From Mesorhizobium neociceri (GTDB lineage: Bacteria; Pseudomonadota; Alphaproteobacteria; Rhizobiales; Rhizobiaceae): a DNA stretch of 34,185 bases. The translations under genes were made by a program, and so were the position numbers. The stretch spans positions 1 to 34,185 of the forward strand of contig NZ_JACDTY010000037.1 in the NCBI RefSeq assembly GCF_013520985.1, written 5' to 3'. Under the pieces are notes generated by a model. The model ran no database searches. It had not been told where the DNA came from and saw nothing but the letters and a program-made list of their open reading frames with translations. How positions within the stretch are numbered: position 1 is the stretch's first letter; each line of letters opens with the position of its first letter. Positions 8,396 to 17,247 of this stretch are shown here, piece by piece.

Positions 8396-9385
8396 ATGCG
8401 GGTAGCCGTCGTGTGGAACCATGATCATACGGGCGTGATCAACCGGTTCGGTCAGTCTTGTCTGGAGCACTACGACCGCGAGAGGGTTGAAACAGTAGTG
8501 ACGGCACTGCAAGAGGGTGGCCACGAAACGCTGCTGTGCGAAGGAGATAAAGGACTACTCGCCACGCTCGAGCGGTTCATGCCCCCTGATCCGCAGGCCC
8601 GCCCCTCGGGAATGGTCTTCAACATGGCGTACGGAATTCAGGGCGAGTGCCGTTACACCCACGTTCCGGCCATGCTCGAGATGGCCGGCGTTCCGTACAC
8701 CGGATCAAGCCCGCTCGGGCATGGGCTAGCACTCGACAAGATCATCACCAAAAGGCTTATCCGTGATCGCGGCCTGTTGACTCCCAACTTTCGCGTGATG
8801 CGTTGCGGCACCGAGAACACAGGCGACTTGCGATTCCCACTAATGGTTAAGCCACGTCACGAATGCGCCAGCTTCGGATTGCAGCTCGTTCATGAACCCG
8901 CTCAGTTGAGACAGGCGGTAGAAGTGATCGTCACGCACTATGCGCAGGAGGCGCTCGCGGAAGAATACATTGAGGGGCGTGAAATTACCGTAGCACTACT
9001 TGGAAATGGAGACCTCGAGGTGCTACCAATGGTAGAATACGACTTTGGCGACTGCGAAACCCGTCATCTGAATTGGGAAGAGACGCCGCGGAGGATCTGC
9101 CCGGCCCAAATTGGGAGTAAGCTCGCGACGATGCTGCGGAACATTTCGGTTGCGACCTTCCGTGCCTGCCAATGCCGGGATTACGCCCGCGTTGACCTCC
9201 GGATCGACCGCTCCGGCCGGCCCTTTGTCCTGGAGATCAACTCCATGGCGGCACTCGGTCCGGCCAGCAATTATGTCCTGGCCGGGACAACCGCCGGATA
9301 CAGCTTCTCGAGCTTGCTCAATCGCATCCTCAATATCGCTCATACGCGCTATTTCGGAATGGGTATCCCCGAGCCCGAACAATGA
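8396..9385 (+). CDS. ATP-grasp ligase of the D-alanine-D-alanine ligase family
   Basis: A complete 329-residue protein with AGGGAG just upstream of its ATG. The order of motifs follows Ddl-type enzymes: N-terminal domain, then NMAYGIQGECRYTHVPAMLE and GVPYTGSSPLGHGLALDK, ATP-binding PLMVKPRHECASFG and EEYIEGREITVALLG, and finally the metal-binding YARVDLRIDRSG with FVLEINSMAALGP supplying D, E and N ligands. The family makes a peptide-like bond between two amino acids or between an amino acid and a small carboxylate, using ATP. True Ddl enzymes sit in cell-wall clusters. This copy lies downstream of a NifA-type promoter in accessory DNA, so a specialised dipeptide-like product is more likely than a housekeeping role (inference). 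Its stop overlaps the next small frame in an ATGA. Confidence 0.85.
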   Translation: MRVAVVWNHDHTGVINRFGQSCLEHYDRERVETVVTALQEGGHETLLCEGDKGLLATLERFMPPDPQARPSGMVFNMAYGIQGECRYTHVPAMLEMAGVPYTGSSPLGHGLALDKIITKRLIRDRGLLTPNFRVMRCGTENTGDLRFPLMVKPRHECASFGLQLVHEPAQLRQAVEVIVTHYAQEALAEEYIEGREITVALLGNGDLEVLPMVEYDFGDCETRHLNWEETPRRICPAQIGSKLATMLRNISVATFRACQCRDYARVDLRIDRSGRPFVLEINSMAALGPASNYVLAGTTAGYSFSSLLNRILNIAHTRYFGMGIPEPEQ

Positions 9386-9588
9386 TCAGCGCCCCCCACG
9401 TAAGGTGCCTCAGCAGCGCAGCCGATCGCGGAAGTCGCCGCCTATCAAAGGAAGGCAGCGATACGTCCGCTTCTCTATTCGACGAGTTGAGGTCGAGCGC
9501 TTTCGAGCTTCCGCTTTGCCAGCCTCTGACGTCTTTCTTGGGGTCTTGCTTCTCTTCGGTATCGCCCGCCTCGGCCCTCCCAGTATAG
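9382..9588 (+). CDS. Small open frame coupled to the ATP-grasp gene, doubtful
   Basis: A 68-codon frame starts in an ATGA overlap with the stop of the upstream ATP-grasp gene, an arrangement that often marks a translationally coupled partner. The protein (MISAPHVRCLSSAADRGSRR...) has no motif I know and may be the truncated start of a lost downstream gene. The following bases to about 9770 hold nothing recognisable and run into an IS110 remnant, so the operon may have been cut there. Confidence 0.25.
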   Translation: MISAPHVRCLSSAADRGSRRLSKEGSDTSASLFDELRSSAFELPLCQPLTSFLGSCFSSVSPASALPV

Positions 9589-9769
9589 GGAATCCGCAGA
9601 ACGAGGTGGAACAATCTCTCGTCCTGATCGCGGGGTGTGCGACCGGTACTAACGGACGTACGAACTCACCTCATTTCATCGTCCCGCGAAAGACTTCTTT
9701 CCACCGGCAAGTGGAACTTTGTTGTGTCCTTATCGCCGGTCAGACCGTGCCCAGTGTGCATTCCCTTGT

Positions 9770-10330
9770 CCAGCGGAACTGTGTGCCATCACTCCACATG
9801 CAATGCATGATCACTGCCAGCCGAGGTGCGAGCGCGACGATGGCCTCTGCCGGACACGCGGCTTGGCGATGTTCATCGCCCAGGCCTTCAGCCAGGACCA
9901 CTTCGTCACGCGCGTCAGCATGACCTGCGCGGCTTCATAGAGCAGCGTGTGCATCATCATGGCGTCGCCGCATAGCGAGAAGCGGCCGACCCGGCGGCTT
10001 TCGCCCGCCTCATTAAGCACTGGTGTCAGGCCCAGGACCGGGCCGACAGCTTTGGAGCTGCGGAAGCGGCTCGGAAGGTCGATGGTTGCGGGTTTAGGCT
10101 AGCGCCACGACGGGGCCCAGGCGGCCCGGGATCGTCGTCAGCCGGCGGCAAACCATCACCCTGGACGATCGCCAGGAGCTTGCGGGGAAGGGTGGCAAAG
10201 TGCTGACGCAGCTTGCCGCGACTTCGAGAATCGGTTCGGCGATCTGGGCCAGATCAGGCATGCCTTCAATCACTCGCGGATGTGTTGCTCGAATTTGACC
10301 GCACCGACCTTGCTAACCTTGAGATGGGTA
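9770..10330 (-). pseudogene. C-terminal half of an IS110-family transposase
   Basis: On the minus strand, pieces in several frames add up to an IS110 C-terminal domain: PDLAQIAEPILE, RKLLAIVQ, VLGLTPVLNEAGESRR, VGRFSLCGDAMM, TLLYEAAQVMLTRVTKWSWL, KAWAMNIAK, and AIVALAPRLAVIMHCMW. At least three frameshifts separate them, and the N-terminal catalytic domain is absent. It faces away from the next IS110 remnant, with about 140 bases between them. Confidence 0.7.
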
Positions 10331-10336
10331 ACGGGC

Positions 10337-10392
10337 CGCCAAGCAAGCCGCTCGCGCTGTGAGTCGCGCGCTCCGCTCGCGGCCTGCTTGGC
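10337..10392 (+). ncRNA. Hairpin upstream of IS110 transposase, possible bridge-RNA region
   Basis: GCCAAGCAAGCCGC at 10338-10351 pairs with GCGGCCTGCTTGGC at 10379-10392 with one mismatch, leaving a 27-base loop. It lies about 80 bases upstream of the transposase start at 10474. IS110-family elements are known to encode a structured bridge (seeker) RNA in a non-coding end next to the recombinase gene. This hairpin is in the right place, but I cannot identify target- or donor-binding loops, so the RNA call is tentative. Confidence 0.3.
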
Positions 10393-10473
10393 GCAGCGAC
10401 GGTCGTCCCTCACACTGATGGTGTGAACGGCGTCATGGCCGAAGCCAGTGCCAAACATCAAGGAGAGACGACC

Positions 10474-11500
10474 GTGGACCATTATGCCGGTATCGACGTG
10501 TCATTGGAATACTCGAGCGTGTGCGTCGATGCAAGCGGCAAGATCATTCGCGAAAGCAAGGTGGCAAGCGAGCCGAAGGCGTTGATTGCATGGTTTGCTT
10601 CGCTCGGCCTTCCTCCGGTTCGGATCGGCCTGGAAGCCGGGCCGCTGTCGCAATGGCTCTATGCGGCAATGCGGCAAGCGGGACTGGCGGTGGAGATGCT
10701 GGAGACGCGGCGTGTGCGCGACGCCTTCAAGGGATGCCGCTGAAGTCGGACCGCAATGACGCGTGTGGCATCGCACAGCTGATGCGGCTTGGCTGGTTCC
10801 GACCGGTGCATAGCAAGTCGCTGGCCGCGCGCAAGAGGTGCTGACGGCGCGCGAGCTCATTCAATCGAAGCTAAGCGATGTCGAGAGCAGTGCGCGCGGC
10901 ATCTTGCGCGGCTTCGGGCTGAAGGTCGGCAAGACCACACCGCGCGGCTTTGCCGGGCGCATCCACGAACTGGTGGCTGGCCATCCGAACCTTAAGATGG
11001 TGGCCGCGGCGCTGCTTTCTGTGCATGTCGTGCTACTGCGGGAGTTCCAAGCTTTCGAGAAGCAGGTTCGCGCTGGTGCGCCGGAACGCCAGGGCCAGGC
11101 GGTTGATGTCGACGCCGGGGGTCCGTCCGATCGTCGCGCTCACCTATGCTTCTGCGATCGACAATCCAGGGCGATTTTGCTCGTCGAAGCAGGCGGGTGC
11201 GCATTTCGGCCTGACCCCGAAGAAGTATCACTCCGGCGAGAATCATAGCGGCCGCGTCAGCAAGATCGGCGATGCCGCTGTGCGCACGGCGCTCTATGAG
11301 GCAGCCCACATCATGCTGACCAAGCCGCTCAAGGGCTGCACGGAGCTCAAAAGCTGGGCGATGCGGATCGGCCGGCGGGCCGGGATGAAGAAGGCCAAGC
11401 GCTGGCGCGCAAGCTTGCCGTGATCCTGCACCGCATGCTCATCCTTCGCCGGGGTCTCGCTTCTGTGCGGGGTCGGCGCGACGGCCGCCACCTGATGGGG
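10474..11500 (+). pseudogene. IS110-family transposase, multiply frameshifted
   Basis: Translation most likely begins at the GTG at 10474 (AAGGAG upstream), giving VDHYAGIDVSLEYSSVCVDA with the first catalytic Asp (GIDVS), then IGLEAGPLSQWLYAAMRQAG. A one-base loss near 10732 breaks the frame before PLKSDRNDACGIAQLMR (the KSDRND catalytic motif). A second frameshift follows near 10835 and a third near 11085. The C-terminal domain then reads LMSTPGVRPIVALTYASAID, FGLTPKKYHSGENHSGRVSK, AVRTALYEAAHIMLT, with a final shift before LAVILHRML. All domains are present but the gene cannot be read through. The 11500-11800 stretch behind it holds its end and nothing else I can name. Confidence 0.8.
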
Positions 11501-11811
11501 TTTGAAGAGGATGAGGCCGAGCCAATCTCAAGCCGCGTGGTCGCAATGCCGACGTCCGAAGTTGCTCGCCCGGCGCTTCTGAGAGCAGCAGCACATATAG
11601 GCGAACCTGACGTGAATGACACCTCGATAAGCAGACGCATTAAGGACATATCAGCGGTTCCGATAGGCATATGAATGCGGATGAGGATCGTCGCCGGATC
11701 GAGTGGCACACCCGGACCCTGTGCGTCAAATCGCACGATTCAGCAGCAAGGAAGATGAGCAGCATTTGACAGCCGGCCACCATGATCCGTTTAATTCACA
11801 GACGCGATTGT

Positions 11812-11828
11812 GAAACGTACGTTGCAAA
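11812..11828 (+). promoter_or_regulatory. Putative RpiR-family operator upstream of enoyl-CoA hydratase
   Basis: GAAACGTACGTTGCAAA is a near-palindrome around ACGTACGT, ending about 60 bases ahead of the hydratase start. It matches five other sites in this window, with consensus about GAAACATMTGTTGCA. All are upstream of catabolic or transport genes or the RpiR regulator. Confidence 0.6.
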
Positions 11829-11887
11829 TCTAAACGAGTCTGTTATCGTGCCGGGCCAGCACTGCGCCTGAAGGGGTGGTAGGAGGC

Positions 11888-12670
11888 ATGATGTTTGAAA
11901 CGGTCGCCTACGAAATTCAGGATGGTATCGCCGAAATTCGCCTGAATCGGCCGCACCGGCTGAACGCAGTGGTGCAGCAACTGTACGACGATCTCCAGGA
12001 GGCTCTCAATCAGGCTGAAAGAGACAAAAACGTGCGCGTGATTGTGCTGACCGGACAAGGGCGGGCGTTTTGTGTTGGCGCCGATTTGAAGGAGCACAAA
12101 GCGGGTCGGCCAGCCTTCGATAGGCGACAATATCTGATGAGCGAACAAAGGGTGTGTAGACGTCTGGTATCACATCCAAAGCCGATCATTGCCGCCGTGA
12201 ACGGCTATGCGCTCGGCGCCGGTGCCGAGATGGCTCTCGCTTGCGATTTTATCGCCATGGCCGCATCGGCGCGGATCGGATTTCCCGAAATTGGCCTTGG
12301 TGCGTTCCTCGGCGGTGGGAGCACGAATATTCTTCCACGACTTGTCGGCCTCGCAAAAGCGCGTGAGCTGATCTTCTTCAACCAGCAGATCGACGGAGCG
12401 GAGGCGGTTAGGGTCGGGCTGGCCTCACGCTGTATCCCCGACGAGTTGTTCGCTGAAGGTGTCCGCACGTTGGCGAGGGAACTGTCAAAGAAGGCGCCCT
12501 TCTCGATGCAGCTTGCCAAAGAACAGTTGGCGTCGGCTGCTCACGGGACGTTCGACTCTGCTCTTACTGCTGAGCTTGAGGGCATGATGTTTTGTTCGAC
12601 TACGCGCGATTGGCGGGAGGGCGTCGACGCCTTCGCTGAGAAGCGTTCGCCGATCTTTCGGGGGGATTAA
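11888..12670 (+). CDS. Enoyl-CoA hydratase/isomerase family protein
   Basis: A 260-residue crotonase-fold protein. I place the start at ATG 11888 (or the adjacent ATG 11891), because the AGGAGG at 11881-11886 would lie inside the gene if the in-frame GTG at 11876 were used. Family signatures are LNRPHRLNAV, GRAFCVGADLKEH (oxyanion hole), NGYALGAGAEMALACDF (second oxyanion peptide), and FPEIGLGAFLGGGSTNILPR with the catalytic-position Glu. Members hydrate or isomerise acyl-CoA double bonds. The stop and the next start share a base (TAATG), so it is translationally coupled to the acyl-CoA synthetase. A putative RpiR operator lies about 60 bases upstream and makes this the first gene of an operon. 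The acyl chain is unknown. Confidence 0.9.
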   Translation: MMFETVAYEIQDGIAEIRLNRPHRLNAVVQQLYDDLQEALNQAERDKNVRVIVLTGQGRAFCVGADLKEHKAGRPAFDRRQYLMSEQRVCRRLVSHPKPIIAAVNGYALGAGAEMALACDFIAMAASARIGFPEIGLGAFLGGGSTNILPRLVGLAKARELIFFNQQIDGAEAVRVGLASRCIPDELFAEGVRTLARELSKKAPFSMQLAKEQLASAAHGTFDSALTAELEGMMFCSTTRDWREGVDAFAEKRSPIFRGD

Positions 12671-14862
12671 TGGCGTCGAATGACCTGCTTGACATTCTGT
12701 CCCCCGACTCCATTGCGATCGTCGGCGCATCCAACAATCCGGCAAAGCGGGGATATCGGTCGGTGAGAAAACTCTTGGACGATGGCTATGCCGGGGCGAT
12801 CTACCCGATCAATCCAAAGGAAAGGGAAATCTGCGGCGTTAGGTGTCTACCCGAGTTGGGCAGCTTGCCGGGGCCCGTCGACCTTGCGCTGGTCTGTACT
12901 CCCGCTGCGACGGTTGCGTCAGTCATCGCCGAATGCGCCGCAAAAGGGGTGCGGAGTGCCGTGGTTCTGGCGGGTGGCTTCGCAGAAGCGGGAGACGAGG
13001 GCAGGCAGCTTCAGGATGCGGTGCTCGCTGCTGCGCACGCTGGCGGTGTTAGGATCATTGGACCGAACACCTCCGGCATGTTCAATACTCATAAAGCCTG
13101 TAATCTCGTCGGCTTCTCGGACTTGCGGAAGGGTAGCATTGGCCTTTTGTCGCAATCCGGCAACATGGCTCTGTCGCTCGTCACCGAAGCTCAAGCCAAC
13201 GGGCATGTCGGTCTGAGCACGTATGTCGGGGTCGGTAACGAGGCCGATATTCGATTTGACGAGTATCTCGACTACTTCGCGACCGATCCCGACACCAGCG
13301 TGGTGATCGCCTATATTGAAGGACTAAAAGACGGCCGCCGTTTTTTGAGTGCCTTGAGGCGCTTCTCGCGAGAGAAACCGGTTGTCATCTACAAATCGGG
13401 CCGGACAAGTGCCGGACACATTTCCGCAAAGTCTCATACCGGCGCTTTGGCTGGCGAATATTCTGTCAGCGAGGGCGTGCTGAGGCAAGCCGGCGCAATC
13501 CTTGCACACCGGTCCGATGAGATCCTGCCGATGGCGGAGGCGCTATCGCTGCTGCCGCCACTGCGTTCGCGCCGCCTCGCCATCCTAGCCGATGGCGGAG
13601 GCCATGCAACGATTGCCGCCGACGCCTTATCTGAGCGCGGACTGGCACTCGCCCCCCTGAGCGAAGAGACGCGGCGGCGTCTCGCGGATGTCCTCCCTCA
13701 GGCCGCGTCGGTTGCAAATCCAGTCGACGTGGCTGGGGGAACAGACGCGGATCCGTTAGTATTTGCCGCTTGCGCCGAGATTCTCTTGCAGGATCCGATG
13801 GTAGACGGTCTTCTGATATCCGGTCTCTATGGCGGGTATGCGGCCCGCTTCTCACAAGAGCTGCTCGCTGCAGAAATCGATGCCACGAACGTGATCGGCG
13901 AAATGCCGCGCCGGTTCGGCAAGCCCGTGGTCGTTCACAGCCTTTACAGTGCCCTTCAGGCAGACCAGCGACCCTTACCACTCCTGGAGATGCGTCAAGC
14001 CGGCATCCCAGTGCACAGCTCCCTAGAAACGGCCGTGCGGTGCATGCAGGCTCTAGCGGACTACGGTGAGATGGGCTCCGTATTTGCAGCGTTACCGCCC
14101 AACCGAACGGGGCACGGCAGAGTATTCGAGCGGGTCTGCGCTGGGTGCAGGGCCGAGGGCAGGCGGGTAGTTTTGGAGCATGAAGGGCGAGCCAGCCTAC
14201 AAGATTCCGGATTGGATCTCGGTCCGGCATTGCTGGCTGTGGACGAACGAGAGGCCGAAGAAGCTTTTCATCATCTTGGCGCGCAGTCGGTCGCGATGAA
14301 AATCATATCTCGCGACATCCTGCACAAGACGGAGGCGGGCGGCGTCAAACTCAATGTTGTTGATGTAACATCGGCGCGCAGTGGCTTCCTTGAGATCGTC
14401 GCCAATGCCAAGGCTGCAGTGACCAATCCGAACATTACTGGCGTACTCGTCACTCCGATGGCAGCGGAGGGGGGCGTGGAGGTCATCGTCGGTGTCGTAC
14501 GCGATGCCGCATACGGTCCCGTCATGATGTTCGGACTGGGCGGAGTCCTCGTCGAAGTTCTTAGGGACGTGGTGTTCCGCGCGCTTCCGATCACACGAAA
14601 TGATGCCTTTACGATGTTGGACGAAATCAAGGCGCAAGCGGTTCTCGATGGCGTGCGCGGGGGAGCGCCGGTTGATCGAGACGCGCTTGCAGATTTCATG
14701 GTGAGTATCTCGGATTTCGTTGAAGCCTTCCCGGAAATCGACGAACTCGACCTCAATCCCATCCTTGCCTATCACGACGGTCTGGCCGTCTTGGATGTTC
14801 GCATCCTTCTCACCGCGTCCTCCACGGCACGATCGGTAGAGAAGCAAGGGATTGAGGCATGA
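12670..14862 (+). CDS. ADP-forming acyl-CoA synthetase (acetate-CoA ligase family)
   Basis: A 730-residue fused alpha-beta enzyme of the NDP-forming acyl-CoA synthetase family. From the N-terminus it shows a CoA-binding domain (SIAIVGASNNPAKRGYRSV), a succinyl-CoA-synthetase-like flavodoxin domain with the KSHTGALAG segment (about residues 257-265) next to the phospho-His region, a second such domain, and a C-terminal ATP-grasp_5 domain (VAMKIISRDILHKTEAGGVK, GPVMMFGLGGVLVEVLRDVV, ELDLNPILAY). It activates a carboxylic acid to its CoA thioester, using ATP and releasing ADP and phosphate. It overlaps the hydratase upstream (TAATG) and the broken hydratase downstream (ATGA), so the three formed one operon. 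It probably activates the acid that the hydratases then process (inference). Confidence 0.92.
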   Translation: MASNDLLDILSPDSIAIVGASNNPAKRGYRSVRKLLDDGYAGAIYPINPKEREICGVRCLPELGSLPGPVDLALVCTPAATVASVIAECAAKGVRSAVVLAGGFAEAGDEGRQLQDAVLAAAHAGGVRIIGPNTSGMFNTHKACNLVGFSDLRKGSIGLLSQSGNMALSLVTEAQANGHVGLSTYVGVGNEADIRFDEYLDYFATDPDTSVVIAYIEGLKDGRRFLSALRRFSREKPVVIYKSGRTSAGHISAKSHTGALAGEYSVSEGVLRQAGAILAHRSDEILPMAEALSLLPPLRSRRLAILADGGGHATIAADALSERGLALAPLSEETRRRLADVLPQAASVANPVDVAGGTDADPLVFAACAEILLQDPMVDGLLISGLYGGYAARFSQELLAAEIDATNVIGEMPRRFGKPVVVHSLYSALQADQRPLPLLEMRQAGIPVHSSLETAVRCMQALADYGEMGSVFAALPPNRTGHGRVFERVCAGCRAEGRRVVLEHEGRASLQDSGLDLGPALLAVDEREAEEAFHHLGAQSVAMKIISRDILHKTEAGGVKLNVVDVTSARSGFLEIVANAKAAVTNPNITGVLVTPMAAEGGVEVIVGVVRDAAYGPVMMFGLGGVLVEVLRDVVFRALPITRNDAFTMLDEIKAQAVLDGVRGGAPVDRDALADFMVSISDFVEAFPEIDELDLNPILAYHDGLAVLDVRILLTASSTARSVEKQGIEA

Positions 14863-15399
14863 CCGATCTGCCGAAACTCATCAACTCGAAACTCAAGGTG
14901 ATCGACCGCGTAGCCATGCTCGTGCTGGATCGCGACGACGTCCGCGACGAACTGACCGGGACAGCCCTGATCGAGGATATTGTGAGGACGATCGATTGGA
15001 TCAATGCTGGTGCGGCCGGTCTCGGTGCTGTTCGTGACGGGGGCTGGCAAGGCATTTTCCGCCGGCGGCAACGTCAAGGACATGCGGACCGTAAGGGAAG
15101 CTTCGCTGGCGATGTCTATGAGGTGCAGGATCGCTACCGCCGCGGCATCCAACGAATCGCGCTCGCGATACATCGCTTGGAGGTGCCTGCCATTGCCGCA
15201 ATCAATGGCGCCGCGATCGGTGCCGGCTTCGATCTCGCGATGATGTGCGACATCCGGATTGCGGCGGATCACGCGGTATTCGGCTCGACATTCATCAATC
15301 TCGGCATTATTCCGGGAGATGGCGGCGCTTGGTTTCCTGCGGGACCTGCTCGGCCCCCAAAGAGCAGCGGAGTTGATTTTTACCGGCCGCCTCGACTGA
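14859..15399 (+). pseudogene. Second enoyl-CoA hydratase, frameshifted and truncated
   Basis: Starts in an ATGA overlap with the synthetase. MTDLPKLINSKLKVIDRVAM is followed by a frame change near 15015 to SVLFVTGAGKAFSAGGNVKD (oxyanion hole). A change back near 15085 leads into SFAGDVYEVQDRYRRGIQRI, VPAIAAINGAAIGAGFDLAM and STFINLGIIPGDGGAWF. An extra C near 15337 then moves RDLLGPQRAAELIFTGRLD into another frame, with a stop at 15397-15399. The first two indels compensate each other and the third truncates the C-terminal third. Three indels make a real pseudogene more likely than sequencing error, though the latter cannot be excluded. From 15400 to 15705 I see no gene. Confidence 0.8.
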
Positions 15400-15705
15400 T
15401 CGTTCCGTCGAAAAGTAGTCGCGAAACTGTGGCGGCCAAGGCGCTGGCCTGGATCGACCGGGGCACGGACGGTTCGAAATGTGCCCGGGGGGACGAATGG
15501 CGAGTGCATGCGGCGCCTCACGACCGCGACGCGCTAAGCGGAACGATGGCGTCATCTAGTCGGCTGCCGCGATCGTCGAGCGGGTCGGCGCCTCGTGCTT
15601 GCGAGAGTTCGGCGGCGCGAAGGTGATGCGACCGCACCGGGATTTGCGATCTGTCTTCGGCTTAGGATCGCAATCTAAATATGGACCTCTAACTCAGGGA
15701 ACCGC

Positions 15706-17247
15706 ATGCATCCTGGAGCACCATTGCACGTCCACAGCAGTATAGGGTTCGGGATTGCGACCCCCGTGGCGTCAGCCACGGCCGCAGCAAATGCTATTAG
15801 GCTGCAGGGCGGCAGCGTCTTCGACATGTATCTCGCCGCCCTCGCCTGCGCTTGGGTCGCAGATCCGGCCAATTGCAGCCCCTTTGGCCGCATGCAAGGC
15901 GTCTTTTCCGTGGCGGGCGAAGCCGGTTGCCTAAATGCCCCAACTGCGGTGCGGCGCGTACCGGAATCGGCTGTGCCCGTCCCTGGCAACATAGCCGCAT
16001 GGTTCTTCTTCAAACGTAGCGGCCGTTTGCGACTTCCAGTTCGCGCCTTGTTAGCGCCCGCGGCCGCGCTTGCCCAACAAGGCTTTGCGCCCACCATGGG
16101 GTTGACCATTGCTCTTGAAAGCGAAGCCCCTGTGCTGAGTGAACCCCTTAGGGCGATTTATCTGGAGGAAACCGGTGCGCCGCGTGCACACGTGCGAAAT
16201 CCGCAACTCGCTGACCTATTTCGAGTATTGGCGGAATCTGAAAGCGAGGATGATTTCTGGCGGATCCTGCGGGCGAGGGACCCTGGGCCTTGGCGCTCAG
16301 AAGAAACTCTCGACAACTCCGTTCGCCAGGCCGCTCCACTCACGCTCGACCTCGACCCCGACCCCGACGGACGGGCCCAACGTCTCCTCACGACTGGAGC
16401 TCTCGAGACCTGGGGTACGTGGACCCTGCTCGGCGCGGCGGTGTCCGTCGAATTGCGCCGGCGCCGCGCACTGGGAGATTTTTCGCGGGCAATGGAGGCC
16501 TATGTCCTCTCCACTATCCTCGTGCTTGATCGGATACCTTTCTCAGTTGGAACCCTCGAACCCAAGGTTGGGCATCCTTCTGTTGACCTCCATCTATCGT
16601 CGGAAGCAAGTGCAATCGCCGAACGGGTAATTCGGTTGTTAGATGCACCCGTAGAAGTGCTGTGGAAAGACTTAAAATCGACCTACTTCCCCGGACCGGC
16701 CAGTTGGACCGATGACGCCAACACGAATCATTTCGCCCTCGCTTCGGGCGACGACTTCCTATCGTTCACAACTTCGATCGGCCCCTGGTTCGGCTCGAAG
16801 CTGTCCTGGTGGGGCGCGGCGCTCGGCTACAGCTACGCCATGAAATCAAACTCGCTCTTCCAAGGCCAAATCCATGATGTTACCGAGATGTCGCCGCTCA
16901 TTGGCGAAGTGGCCGGCAGGCCCACGTTCGCCATCGGTTCGGCCGGGAGCGAACGCATTCTAGGTTCGCTCACCTATCTGCTGTTCCTGAGGTTCGGCCT
17001 GGGATTTTGCGACGACATGGCGGACCTAATAGCGAGGCCCCGCGTCTTTCCGAAAGACGGCAAGCTCCGCATGCACCCGGACTTTTGGCCCGATGCGCGC
17101 GCGCACTTTGAGGCTCGAGGCTTTGAGATAGCGCCGACAGGATACGACCCGTACACCCATGTGGGAATGGTGAATGCAGTGGAGCGTCTCGACAGGCGCC
17201 GGTATAAGAGCGGAGTTGACCGGTCGAGCACAGGCAGCGCCCTTTGA
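15706..17247 (+). CDS. Gamma-glutamyltransferase-like Ntn hydrolase
   Basis: A 513-residue protein that follows the gamma-glutamyltransferase fold: GFGIATPVASATAAANAIRL, where GGT proteins carry the 'A-x-x-A-G-x-x-I-L-x-x-G-G' start of the large subunit, then GGSVFDMYLAALAC, and the junction to the small subunit at ANTNHFALASGDDFLSFT. Here Thr340, two residues before His, would be the autoprocessing nucleophile (T-x-H-F, compare T-T-H-Y/F in GGT). GSAGSERILGSLTYLLF matches the late G-(S/T)-P-G-(G/S)-x-x-I segment. No clear signal peptide is seen, and the early segments are more divergent than in true GGTs, so it may hydrolyse a gamma-glutamyl or other amide conjugate in the cytoplasm (inference). 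No strong ribosome site was seen. The operator-bearing promoter of the next gene follows after a 600-base gap. Confidence 0.75.
   Translation: MHPGAPLHVHSSIGFGIATPVASATAAANAIRLQGGSVFDMYLAALACAWVADPANCSPFGRMQGVFSVAGEAGCLNAPTAVRRVPESAVPVPGNIAAWFFFKRSGRLRLPVRALLAPAAALAQQGFAPTMGLTIALESEAPVLSEPLRAIYLEETGAPRAHVRNPQLADLFRVLAESESEDDFWRILRARDPGPWRSEETLDNSVRQAAPLTLDLDPDPDGRAQRLLTTGALETWGTWTLLGAAVSVELRRRRALGDFSRAMEAYVLSTILVLDRIPFSVGTLEPKVGHPSVDLHLSSEASAIAERVIRLLDAPVEVLWKDLKSTYFPGPASWTDDANTNHFALASGDDFLSFTTSIGPWFGSKLSWWGAALGYSYAMKSNSLFQGQIHDVTEMSPLIGEVAGRPTFAIGSAGSERILGSLTYLLFLRFGLGFCDDMADLIARPRVFPKDGKLRMHPDFWPDARAHFEARGFEIAPTGYDPYTHVGMVNAVERLDRRRYKSGVDRSSTGSAL

Noticed and set aside
13466..14230. Minus-strand frame of 254 codons inside the acyl-CoA synthetase gene
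   Set aside because: Arg- and Pro-rich shadow of a well-supported gene on the other strand.
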